Program-made: the position numbers and the translations under genes | Origin: Beijerinckiaceae bacterium | GTDB lineage: Bacteria; Pseudomonadota; Alphaproteobacteria; Rhizobiales; Beijerinckiaceae | Length of the DNA: 64,000 nt | Reading direction: 5' to 3' | Assembly (NCBI GenBank): GCA_947454485.1 | Contig: CANGJJ010000002.1 | Span: 372,001 to 436,000 of the forward strand | Notes under the pieces: generated by a model | Seen by the model: the letters and a program-made list of their open reading frames with translations, nothing else | Database searches by the model: none | Told to the model about the DNA's origin: nothing | Shown here: positions 43,320 to 51,403 of the stretch, in pieces | How positions within the stretch are numbered: the first letter of the stretch is position 1 | How the letters are laid out: each line of letters begins with the position of its first letter

Positions 43320-44705
43320 ATGTCGTCGATCTTCGCGCCCGCGAGCGCCAAAGCTGTTCCGATCTGGTTTGTGGATGCTGCCAACTGGCCGCAGCTCAGC
43401 AAGCAATTGCCCAAAGCTGCCGTGGACTTTGCCGCCGCAGCAGGCTTCACGCCGGGCGGGAACAAACATCTACTCTTGCCGGGCGACAAAGGGCTCATGG
43501 GCATTTTGTTCGCGCCCGACCAAGGCCCCCGCGCTGAGCGTTTTGGCGCCGGTCGCCTTGTCTCTGCTTTGCCAAAGGGCATTTATTCATTCGTCAATGA
43601 GCCCGCTGGCGGCGCGCAGGCATTGGAAGATGCGGTGCTGGGCTTTGCGCTCTCTTCCTATCGCTTCGCGCGCTACAAGAAGGCGAGCGAGAGCCCCAAG
43701 CTCAGCCCGCCTAAGAGCATTGATGCCAAGCGCATTGAGCGCATGGTGAGCGCGATTGCGCGCGCGCGGGATCTCGTCAACACGCCCACCAATGATATGG
43801 GGCCTGATGCACTTGAGGCCTCTGCGCTCGATCTTGCGAAAATCTATGGTGCAAAATCGCGCGTCATTCGCGGCGCGCAATTACTCAAGCAAAATTTTCC
43901 GCTCATCCACGCTGTGGGTCGCGCGGGCGCACAAGAACCGCGTTTGGTAGATGTGACTTGGGGTAAGGTCTCTCATCCCAAGATCACGCTTGTGGGTAAA
44001 GGCGTGTGCTTTGATACAGGCGGTCTCGATATCAAGCCCTCTAGCGCCATGTTGCTGATGAAGAAAGATATGGCGGGCGCAGCAACAGCCCTCGCTCTGG
44101 CGCAGATGATCATGGATGCGAAACTACCTGTGCGTCTGCGCGTCCTCCTGCCGATTGTCGAAAATGCCATCGCGGGAAATGCATTTCGCCCTGGCGATAT
44201 TTATCCCAGTCGCAAAGGTGCAACGGTCGAGATTGGCAATACAGATGCAGAAGGTCGCCTCATTCTCGCCGATGCTTTGTCTCTGGCTGATGATGACACT
44301 CCCGACATGATGTTCGTCTTTGCGACTTTGACGGGCGCAGCGCGTGTCGCGCTTGGTCCCGATTTGCCGCCCTTCTATACGATGAGCGATGAGCTTGGTC
44401 TTGAGGTGCAGCAAGAGGGTATGAGGGTGCATGATCCCGTGTGGCGCCTACCGCTGTGGGAGCCCTATGACGCGCTGCTTGATGGCAAAATTTCAACCCT
44501 TGTGAATGTCTCAAACGGCCCCTTTGCAGGCTCGATCACTGCGGCGCTCTTCCTGCGTCGTTTCATCGAAAAAGCCAAGCAATGGGCCTATTTCGACATC
44601 TACGGCTGGAACCCATCCACCAAGCCCGGACGCCCGGAGGGCGGTGAAGTCCAAGCGGCACGCTTGCTCTATGGCTTGCTTGCACGACGCTTTGGCAAGG
44701 GCTAG
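43320..44705 (+). CDS. Leucyl aminopeptidase family protein (M17)
   Basis: Zinc or manganese aminopeptidase of 461 residues that trims N-terminal residues from peptides. The M17 signature NTDAEGRLILADAL is exact. The metal and catalytic lysine region is VGKGVCFDTGGLDIKPSSAM followed by LLMKKDMAGAA. The N-terminal domain is diverged from classical PepA, as in the second alphaproteobacterial M17 paralogue often found beside an NlpC/P60 gene. It heads a run with an MFS transporter, a MarR-like regulator and an NlpC/P60 hydrolase. A GGGAG ribosome site precedes the ATG. Confidence 0.94.
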   Translation: MSSIFAPASAKAVPIWFVDAANWPQLSKQLPKAAVDFAAAAGFTPGGNKHLLLPGDKGLMGILFAPDQGPRAERFGAGRLVSALPKGIYSFVNEPAGGAQALEDAVLGFALSSYRFARYKKASESPKLSPPKSIDAKRIERMVSAIARARDLVNTPTNDMGPDALEASALDLAKIYGAKSRVIRGAQLLKQNFPLIHAVGRAGAQEPRLVDVTWGKVSHPKITLVGKGVCFDTGGLDIKPSSAMLLMKKDMAGAATALALAQMIMDAKLPVRLRVLLPIVENAIAGNAFRPGDIYPSRKGATVEIGNTDAEGRLILADALSLADDDTPDMMFVFATLTGAARVALGPDLPPFYTMSDELGLEVQQEGMRVHDPVWRLPLWEPYDALLDGKISTLVNVSNGPFAGSITAALFLRRFIEKAKQWAYFDIYGWNPSTKPGRPEGGEVQAARLLYGLLARRFGKG

Positions 44706-44714
44706 TCGAGCGGC

Positions 44715-45902
44715 ATGACTGAGGTCCAGCGCAGCGTGAACTATCGCCTTCTTGTGCCGCTTATGGCGCATGGTCTGCTTGTGCAGGTCATGATTGGCAT
44801 GTTCCGCATCACAACATCTTATCGTGTGCTGGAGCTTGAGCTGCCGGTTGCTTGGGTTGGTTTGGTCGCAACCAGTTTTGCTATATTTCCGGTCTTTCTC
44901 GCTGTGAAGGTCGGACGCTATATCGACCGCAATCATGATGCTGATGCTGCGCGCATTGGTTCTGTGCTCTGCGTGATCGCCAGTGCTGGCTTGTTGTTTT
45001 TTGCCACGACACCCTTTGCCATCATGGGGTGGATGATCGCGCTTGGGATTGGTCATCTCTTCTTGATGGCGGCGCATCAAATGCTATGTGTGCGGGCAGC
45101 GGGCGAGCATCATCGCGATAAGGTCTTTGGCAATTTCTTGATGATGACGGGCTTTGGCCAAGGCCTCGGCCCTTTGATTGTGGCCTGGGTTGGCGGCGAT
45201 GCGCGCGTGCCTGATACATTCTTTCTCTACAGTATCGGCCTTGCAGCTGCGGTGGCTGTGGGTGTGATTGCAATCTTTCTGACCCCGGCCAAAGAGGCCA
45301 TGCATAAAGCGCAAGGCGCAGCGCAAATGTCTTTGAAAGAGCTGCTGCGCATCAACGGTCTTGTTACGGTCCTTATCGCCAGCGTGATCACCATGTCGGC
45401 GCAGGATCTCATCGTTGTCTATTTGCCTCTACTGGGCATTGAGCGCGGCATTGGCGTGGCCGATATCGGCATGATGCTCACCGTGCGATCCGCTGCCGCC
45501 GTCTTTTCGCGTATTGGTTATTCGCAGTTGATCCGCGCTGTGGGCCGGGTGCGACTTACCTTCCTGACCATGTGTCTGGCAGGCCTGTCCTTCGTTCTGA
45601 TCGTCCTGCCTCTTGCTTTGCCTTTGCTCTATGTCGCAGCTTTTTGTTTGGGTCTTGGGCTGGGCCTTGCCTCCGCGCTCAGCCTGACCAGTGTCGTCGA
45701 GCTTGCCCCTGCCTCTGCGCGGGCCACAGCGCTCTCTTTGCGCATCACGGGCAACCGTCTGGGTCAGGCCTCATTGCCCTTCATTGGCTCGGTTCTGGCC
45801 TCCGCTGCGGGTGCCGCTGGTGTGCTCGGCGTGATTGGCATTTGCCTGATCATTTCGGGCGCCAGCGTACAGGTCGTGCGCGGTCGACAAGGCGCCTCTT
45901 GA
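44715..45902 (+). CDS. MFS transporter
   Basis: Inner-membrane carrier of 395 residues with about 12 hydrophobic segments. A motif-A-like loop is VGRYIDRNHDADAARIGS, in a form lacking the usual GRR triplet. The centre has a cytoplasmic linker around TPAKEAMHKAQGAAQM. Segments such as GLGLGLASALSLTSVVELAP are typical of drug or metabolite efflux proteins, but the substrate is unknown. It begins nine bases after the aminopeptidase stop, which suggests co-transcription with it. Peptide or amino-acid export would fit that neighbour, but this is conjecture. Confidence 0.85.
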   Translation: MTEVQRSVNYRLLVPLMAHGLLVQVMIGMFRITTSYRVLELELPVAWVGLVATSFAIFPVFLAVKVGRYIDRNHDADAARIGSVLCVIASAGLLFFATTPFAIMGWMIALGIGHLFLMAAHQMLCVRAAGEHHRDKVFGNFLMMTGFGQGLGPLIVAWVGGDARVPDTFFLYSIGLAAAVAVGVIAIFLTPAKEAMHKAQGAAQMSLKELLRINGLVTVLIASVITMSAQDLIVVYLPLLGIERGIGVADIGMMLTVRSAAAVFSRIGYSQLIRAVGRVRLTFLTMCLAGLSFVLIVLPLALPLLYVAAFCLGLGLGLASALSLTSVVELAPASARATALSLRITGNRLGQASLPFIGSVLASAAGAAGVLGVIGICLIISGASVQVVRGRQGAS

Positions 45903-45944
45903 ATTTTTGCTGTAAAGGGGCGATGAGTTCGGAGCCGAAACAAG

Positions 45945-46316
45945 ATGGCCCCCATGGATCAGACCAACGGACTGAAGTTCCTGCATGATGTGTCGCTCGG
46001 TCTTGTGCATCACGCCAAGACGCAGGCCTCGCCAGACTTCACCTTGCGTCAGCTAGCGATCCTGCTGACCGTCTATCTCGAGCAACCGCCCCATACTGTG
46101 CGCGGCCTTGCCAAGAAGCTCGGCGTCACCAAGCCCGTCATCACGCGCGCGCTTGATTCCATGGGCAAGCTCGAAATCATCGCACGTCGCAGAGATGATA
46201 ATGACCGTCGCAATGTGATCATTCAGCGCACTGTTAAAGGCGCGCTCTATATCGAGAGCCTTGGCGATCTTGTTGTCGAGAAGGCGCAAGACTTGCCGCT
46301 GCAGGGAAACAAATGA
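45945..46316 (+). CDS. MarR-like winged-helix regulator
   Basis: A small protein of 123 residues with a MarR-type fold: DFTLRQLAILLTVYLEQPPH followed by TVRGLAKKLGVTKPVITRAL and the wing RRDDNDRRNVIIQRTVKGAL. The DxxDRR wing motif is diagnostic. It is shorter than most MarR proteins because the dimerising helices are trimmed. Its stop overlaps the NlpC/P60 start as ATGA, so the two are translated together. It may control the peptidase cluster; no operator was identified. Confidence 0.85.
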   Translation: MAPMDQTNGLKFLHDVSLGLVHHAKTQASPDFTLRQLAILLTVYLEQPPHTVRGLAKKLGVTKPVITRALDSMGKLEIIARRRDDNDRRNVIIQRTVKGALYIESLGDLVVEKAQDLPLQGNK

Positions 46317-47167
46317 GCCAGCATTTTGACCGCCGCCTGACGCCTGCGCGCCCCGATCTGGCTGCCGCCCATCTCACCGGCATCGTCACGGCAGAGCGCT
46401 ATGTGCAAGGCGAGGTGATGCGCTTTGGCGATGAAGTCACCGAACTCCTGCCCGAACCCCGCCGTGACCTATCGATTGATACACAGGCTCTCTATGGCGA
46501 AGAAGTTGTCGTCTATGACAGGGATGAAGAGGGCTGGTCCTGGGTGCAACTCAGTCGCGATGGCTATGTCGGCTATGTCTCGACCGACTCACTGCACAAA
46601 TTAGATCCGCCAACGCATCGCGTATCGGCTCTGCGCACATTGGTCTATCCGGGCCCCAGTATCAAAATTCCCCATTGGGCGGCGCTGCCTTTGGGGGCTT
46701 TGGTGCATGTGCATATGCAAAGCGGTGACTTCGCGCAGGTCGCAGGCCTTGGCTATATTTGGCGCGACCATCTGTGCGCGCTTGATCATTTTGAGAATGA
46801 CTTTGTGACAGTTGCCGAGCGATTTTTGCATGTGCCCTATTTATGGGGCGGCAAAACATCTTTGGGCATTGATTGTTCGGGTCTCGTGCAAGTGTCCTTG
46901 CAAGCCTGTGGCATCGAGGCCCCGCGCGACACTGATATGATGGAAGGCTCACTTGGATCAGCTTTGCCAATGGCGAGCGATTGCTCGGGCCTCAAGCGCG
47001 GTGATCTTGTGTTTTGGAAGGGCCATATCGGCATCATGCAAGATGGAACGCGCTTGCTCCATGCCAATGGCACATTCATGGAAGTGACGAGCGAACCGCT
47101 TGCTATTGCGCGTGAACGTATCCGCGCCAAAACAGGCGGCGACATCACATCGCTACGTCGTCTTTAA
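46313..47167 (+). CDS. NlpC/P60 family peptidase with SH3b domain
   Basis: Cell-wall type cysteine peptidase of 284 residues, likely acting on murein peptides containing D-amino acids. A bacterial SH3 domain spans about residues 60-105 (EEVVVYDRDEEGWSWVQLSR) and a second SH3-like segment follows. The C40 catalytic domain has the cysteine in SLGIDCSGLVQVSLQACGI and the histidine in VFWKGHIGIMQDGTRLLHAN. No signal peptide is evident, so it may act on recycled peptides in the cytoplasm, in line with the M17 aminopeptidase in its operon. The end overlaps that of the convergent deoA by four bases. Confidence 0.92.
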   Translation: MSQHFDRRLTPARPDLAAAHLTGIVTAERYVQGEVMRFGDEVTELLPEPRRDLSIDTQALYGEEVVVYDRDEEGWSWVQLSRDGYVGYVSTDSLHKLDPPTHRVSALRTLVYPGPSIKIPHWAALPLGALVHVHMQSGDFAQVAGLGYIWRDHLCALDHFENDFVTVAERFLHVPYLWGGKTSLGIDCSGLVQVSLQACGIEAPRDTDMMEGSLGSALPMASDCSGLKRGDLVFWKGHIGIMQDGTRLLHANGTFMEVTSEPLAIARERIRAKTGGDITSLRRL

Positions 47168-48474
47168 GCTGCAAAGATTTGCTTGACCATCTGTGTCGGT
47201 GCAGACGCTTCATCGCCCAGAGTGATAGCTGATTGAAGAGTGACGCAGGCCTCCTGCGCTTGGGACATGCTGCGTGCATGGACAAAGCAGAGCGGATCGC
47301 CTTTGTGCACGAAAGTGCCTGCCTCGACACATTTGCTCAACCCGACAGCGTGATCAATCTTGTCCTGCGGGCGCATACGCCCACCACCCAAAGCGACAAC
47401 CACCATGCCAAGTGCGCGCGTGTTGAAACCCGCAACATAGGCTGAGCGCGAGGCAGGGACGGGCATCATGACAGGCGCTGTCGGCAAGATCTGTTGCGCG
47501 CGCTCCATCAAATCAGCAGGCCCTCCCAAAGCTACCACCATCTGCGCAAAGCGCTCTGCCGCTGCGCCACTGGTCAACGCAGCCTCGATTTTGCTGCGCG
47601 CGCTGGTGAGATTTGGCGCGAGACGGCCCAGCAGCAACATCTGCGCTCCAAGCTCTACAACCACCTCCTGCACGCGGGGCTCGCAGGCCTCGCCGCGCAG
47701 ATGCGCAATGGCATGCAACACTTCCAGCGCATTGCCGGCCGAACTGGCGAGTGGCTGATCCATATCGGTCAGCACGGAGGTTGTGACCAGTCCGGCCTCG
47801 CGCGCGACAGTGGCAAGACTTTGCGCCAATGCTTGAGCCTCTGGCAGGGTTGGCATGAAAGCACCGGAGCCTGTCTTCACATCCATCACGAGCCCATCAA
47901 GACCAGCTGCGAGTTTTTTTGACAGGATAGAAGCTGTGATCAGCGGAATGGATTCGACTGTCGCGGTCACATCGCGAATGGCATAGAGCTTCCGATCAGC
48001 AGGGGCGAGATCGCTAGTCTGGCCAATGATCGCGCAGCCAATATCGCGCACGACCGATTGAAAGAGGTCCGTGCTCGGCTGTGTCTCGTAGCCGACAATA
48101 CTATCGAGCTTGTCGAGTGTGCCACCCGTATGGCCTAGACCACGACCTGAAATCATCGGCACAAAGCCACCACAGGCAGCGACCGCGGGAGCCAAAATGA
48201 GACTTATGTGATCGCCCACGCCGCCGGTGGAATGTTTGTCCAGCACAGGACCATTGAGCGACCATGACAGACGCAAGCCCGATTCCGACATGGCTGTTGT
48301 CAGTGCAGCCGTCTCGCGCGCGATCATTCCCCGAAAGAAAATGGCCATAGCAAAAGCCGCAGCTTGGCCTTCGCTCACAGCACCACTGACAAGGCCGCCA
48401 ATAAAGTCTTCGATCTGCGTTGCAGATAAAGTGCCACCATCTCTTTTGCAGCGAATGATGTCTTGCGGGATCAC
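47164..48474 (-). CDS. deoA: Thymidine phosphorylase
   Basis: Splits thymidine or deoxyuridine with phosphate into base and deoxyribose 1-phosphate; 436 residues. The phosphate-binding signature of the pyrimidine phosphorylases is VLDKHSTGGVGDHISLIL, and the catalytic part continues PMISGRGLGHTGGTLDKLDS. Further family blocks are GLVMDVKTGSGAFM and the C-terminal lobe. It starts at a GTG (48474) that overlaps the deoC stop as GTGA, showing translational coupling. It is the last gene of cdd-punA-deoC-deoA. Confidence 0.95.
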   Translation of the reverse strand: MIPQDIIRCKRDGGTLSATQIEDFIGGLVSGAVSEGQAAAFAMAIFFRGMIARETAALTTAMSESGLRLSWSLNGPVLDKHSTGGVGDHISLILAPAVAACGGFVPMISGRGLGHTGGTLDKLDSIVGYETQPSTDLFQSVVRDIGCAIIGQTSDLAPADRKLYAIRDVTATVESIPLITASILSKKLAAGLDGLVMDVKTGSGAFMPTLPEAQALAQSLATVAREAGLVTTSVLTDMDQPLASSAGNALEVLHAIAHLRGEACEPRVQEVVVELGAQMLLLGRLAPNLTSARSKIEAALTSGAAAERFAQMVVALGGPADLMERAQQILPTAPVMMPVPASRSAYVAGFNTRALGMVVVALGGGRMRPQDKIDHAVGLSKCVEAGTFVHKGDPLCFVHARSMSQAQEACVTLQSAITLGDEASAPTQMVKQIFAA

Positions 48475-49202
48475 GCGTTCAATCTTTCCAGCAAGGCGTC
48501 CATCAGGCCGCTCGCACCGATGCGAAAATGTTGAGGGCTCGCCCAGCCTGTGCCCATGATTTCATCGCACAAACCAAGATAGACGCCTGCATCTCGCAAG
48601 CTGCGAATACCGCCCGAGGCTTTAAAGCCGACATCTTTGCCGCTGTCGCGAATGGCATTCAGCATGATGCGTGCAGCCTGCGGCGTGGCGGAGATGGGCG
48701 TCTTTCCAGTTGAGGTTTTAATAAAATCCGCGCCGCTCTCAATGGCAATATGGCTGGCATATTCGATCAAGTGGTCGCTCTTAAGCTCGCCAGTCTCCAG
48801 AATAACTTTGAGTTTCGCCCTACCCTTTGTCTCGCGCGCCACGATTGTCAGCAAGTCGCGCGCGCGCGTTGTCTCGCCTTGCAAGATCAGTCGCCACGGG
48901 AGGACGATGTCGATCTCATCGGCGCCATCTGTCAAAGCCTGCCGTGTCATGCGCACACAATCGGCAGGGCTCTCATCCCCACCGGGAAAATTCACGACGC
49001 TTGCCAGATGTATACCGCTGCCTTTCAACGAGGCTGCTGCTAGCGCAACAAATCGCGGCCAGATACACAGAGCGGCGACTTTTCCAAAGGGCGTCGACGC
49101 CTTTGCGATCAAGGCGCGCACATCCTCTTCACTGCAGTCATCATTGAGATTGGTAAAATCGAGGCAGGCCAGTGCGAGCCGCGCCGTATCAAGATCAGAC
49201 AT
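48471..49202 (-). CDS. deoC: Deoxyribose-phosphate aldolase
   Basis: Cleaves deoxyribose 5-phosphate into acetaldehyde and glyceraldehyde 3-phosphate; 243 residues. The Schiff-base lysine is in ADFIKTSTGKTP and the second active-site lysine in VGFKASGGIRSLRDA. The phosphate-binding region FPGGDESPADC and the block ADEIDIVLPWRLIL are also as expected. The ATG at 49202 overlaps the end of punA by eight bases. Together with deoA and deoB it turns deoxynucleosides into central carbon. Confidence 0.95.
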   Translation of the reverse strand: MSDLDTARLALACLDFTNLNDDCSEEDVRALIAKASTPFGKVAALCIWPRFVALAAASLKGSGIHLASVVNFPGGDESPADCVRMTRQALTDGADEIDIVLPWRLILQGETTRARDLLTIVARETKGRAKLKVILETGELKSDHLIEYASHIAIESGADFIKTSTGKTPISATPQAARIMLNAIRDSGKDVGFKASGGIRSLRDAGVYLGLCDEIMGTGWASPQHFRIGASGLMDALLERLNA

Positions 49203-50004
49203 GGTTCAGGCCCCCCAAGAATTGATCAATGAGACGCTTCAACCCAACCGCACCTTGTGCGCCCACGCGACGCGTTTCTTCATGGGTCGGCGCGCCGCCA
49301 TCAAAGCCCGCTGCATAATTGGTCATCATGCCGACCGCAGCCATGCGCAGCCCATAATAGCGCGCGAGGATCACTTCAGGCACGACTGACATGCCAACCG
49401 CATCAGCCCCCAATATGCGTGCCATGCGAATTTCAGCCGGCGTTTCGAAAGACGGGCCACTGAACCACATATAGACGCCTTCATGCAGGGGCAGATTTCT
49501 GTCTTGTGCCGCTTTGCGCAACTGCTCGCACAAGCCATGGTCATAAGCATCCACGAGCGACACAAAACGCGCATCACCCTTAACGCCAATGAGGGGATTG
49601 GGTGCGCCCAGATTGATATGGTCGCGCAGCATCATCAAATCACCGGGGCGCATGTCGTGGCGCAACGAGCCACAGGCAGCGGTTAGCAGAAGCGCCTTGC
49701 AGCCGAGCAGAGACAAAGTCTCCAGCGGCACGGCCATGGCGCGCGCATCCCCATCTTCATAAAAATGTCCGCGGCCTTGCAGAAAGAGGATTGTGCGACC
49801 GTCAATCTTCACGCCAAGCAGGCGACCTGCGTGGCCTGATACGCTTGGTTTGGGAAATCCTAGCAGATCTTCATAAGACAGATCGAACATGACATCGCGG
49901 CCCTGCGCAATGTCATTGAGGCCCGTGCCGAGGACGACAGCGCCATCCACAGCTCCGCTCAGACCCGCTTGTTGGATGATGGTGCAGGCCGCTTGCGCGC
50001 TCAT
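49195..50004 (-). CDS. punA: Purine nucleoside phosphorylase
   Basis: Trimeric (class I) purine nucleoside phosphorylase of 269 residues, releasing hypoxanthine or guanine and (deoxy)ribose 1-phosphate. Family blocks are VVLGTGLNDIAQGRDV, QGRGHFYEDGDARAMAVPLE with the phosphate-binding histidine region, LTAACGSLRHDMRPGDLMML, and MWFSGPSFETPAEIRMARIL followed by GADAVGMSVVPEVI. Its ATG overlaps the cdd stop as ATGA. Assignment to the PunA/XapA side and not DeoD rests on these motifs; exact base preference is not certain. Confidence 0.94.
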   Translation of the reverse strand: MSAQAACTIIQQAGLSGAVDGAVVLGTGLNDIAQGRDVMFDLSYEDLLGFPKPSVSGHAGRLLGVKIDGRTILFLQGRGHFYEDGDARAMAVPLETLSLLGCKALLLTAACGSLRHDMRPGDLMMLRDHINLGAPNPLIGVKGDARFVSLVDAYDHGLCEQLRKAAQDRNLPLHEGVYMWFSGPSFETPAEIRMARILGADAVGMSVVPEVILARYYGLRMAAVGMMTNYAAGFDGGAPTHEETRRVGAQGAVGLKRLIDQFLGGLNHV

Positions 50005-50441
50005 GCCTGGCTCCGCAGACGACCTTCCGCAAGGCGATGGGCGGAGAAAGCATGCGGCAGAAGATCGCCCAGCAGATGGGGCGCACCAATGCCCTCACTC
50101 GTGCTGCAATAGATGCGCGTCTCCAGCGTGCCGAACTCTGCCAATCTTTGACGACAGGCGCCGCAAGGCGTCAGCGGCGTCACGCCATCGCCGATCACGA
50201 CCACATGGGTAATTATGCGCTCGCCAGCCGCGATCATGGCCGCGATGGCGCCTGTTTCCGCACAAATGCCTTCCGGATAGGCTGCATTCTCGACATTGCA
50301 GCCTGCAAAAATAGCTCCTGATGCCGTGCGCAGTGCCGCGCCTACAGCAAAGCGGGAATAGGGCGCATGGGCATGGGCCTGAACGCGGCGGGCAGCATCG
50401 AACAAAGCTGCAAGCTCAGCTGCTTCGCCTGCATCTGTCAT
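50001..50441 (-). CDS. cdd: Cytidine deaminase
   Basis: Deaminates cytidine and deoxycytidine to (deoxy)uridine; 146 residues, the homotetrameric form. The zinc site is plain: CNVENAAYPEGICAETGAI with the catalytic CAE, and TPCGACRQRLAEF with the PCxxC pair. The first domain has the substrate-binding HAPYSRFAVGAALRT. The ATG at 50441 fits family length; the frame is open further upstream without conservation. First gene of the coupled nucleoside-salvage operon, divergent from the DUF1194 gene. Confidence 0.95.
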   Translation of the reverse strand: MTDAGEAAELAALFDAARRVQAHAHAPYSRFAVGAALRTASGAIFAGCNVENAAYPEGICAETGAIAAMIAAGERIITHVVVIGDGVTPLTPCGACRQRLAEFGTLETRIYCSTSEGIGAPHLLGDLLPHAFSAHRLAEGRLRSQA

Positions 50442-50572
50442 CGGGTCTCTCCAACCGGTCATCGGCCCAACCAATCTGCCAGAAGGAGGCGCGCGTTGAA
50501 AGTCGGTCGGCTTGATTGCAGCAGAGCCAAGGCAGTGGCATGCTGGCCATCTGGACAGGCCGGGAGACCTGC

Positions 50573-51403
50573 ATGCGCTGCTCAAGACACGCCACCAGAG
50601 GCTCAGTTGCGCTGGCTTTTATAGCAGCGCTTATGTTGATTTGGCCTGCAGCAGCGCGCGATGGGGCAACCCCTGTGGATGCTGAGCTCGTTTTGGCAGT
50701 CGATATTTCTTACTCGATGGATCGTGAAGAGCAGGAGCTGCAGCGCGATGGCTATGTGCAGGCTCTCACCTCACCGCAATTTCTCAACGCGCTTCAATCG
50801 AACGAACATGGACGAATCGCCATCGCCTATCTGCAATGGGCCTCTTATTTCGATCAGGATGTTCTGATCGATTGGGCCATTATTGATGGACCCGCGAGTG
50901 CTGAGGCCTTTGCGCAGCGCTTGAAAAGCGCGCCCTATCGCCGGGCTCAGCGCACCTCGATCTCAGGTGCCATCGACCGCGCGGTGAAATTATTCGATGG
51001 CAATGGCTTTCGCAGTGATCGATTGGTGATTGATGTGTCGGGTGATGGACCCAACAACAATGGTCGCATTGTGACGCAAGCGCGTGATGAGGCTATCGCC
51101 AAAGGCATCACGATCAATGGTCTACCACTTGTTGCCATCCGACAATGGCTCAGCCCTGCTGATATCAAAGAGCTGGACATCTATTATGAGGATTGCGTCA
51201 TTGGTGGCCCTGATGCATTCATGATACCCATTCGCGACAGGCAGAGTTTTGTTGACGCGACGCGGACCAAATTGGTGCGCGAGATTGCACAAGCGCCAGA
51301 TCAAATTCTGATGCCAGATGTCATTCAACGAGCTGATGCGCGCGAGCCGCGTATCTCTTGTACAATTGGTGAAGCGCTGTGGCGCAACAGGTGGGGCAAT
51401 TGA
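50573..51403 (+). CDS. DUF1194 (VWA-like) secreted protein
   Basis: A 276-residue exported protein of DUF1194, which folds like a von Willebrand A domain. A signal peptide covers the first 28 residues (LAFIAALMLIWPAAARDG). The metal-ion-dependent adhesion site motif D-x-S-x-S is intact: ELVLAVDISYSMDREEQELQ. The later conserved aspartate is in RLVIDVSGDGPNNNGR. Such proteins may take part in metal-dependent binding or assembly at the periplasm; the function is not known. A GGGAG site supports the ATG at 50573. It overlaps the next gene, ggt, and probably forms an operon with it. Confidence 0.85.
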   Translation: MRCSRHATRGSVALAFIAALMLIWPAAARDGATPVDAELVLAVDISYSMDREEQELQRDGYVQALTSPQFLNALQSNEHGRIAIAYLQWASYFDQDVLIDWAIIDGPASAEAFAQRLKSAPYRRAQRTSISGAIDRAVKLFDGNGFRSDRLVIDVSGDGPNNNGRIVTQARDEAIAKGITINGLPLVAIRQWLSPADIKELDIYYEDCVIGGPDAFMIPIRDRQSFVDATRTKLVREIAQAPDQILMPDVIQRADAREPRISCTIGEALWRNRWGN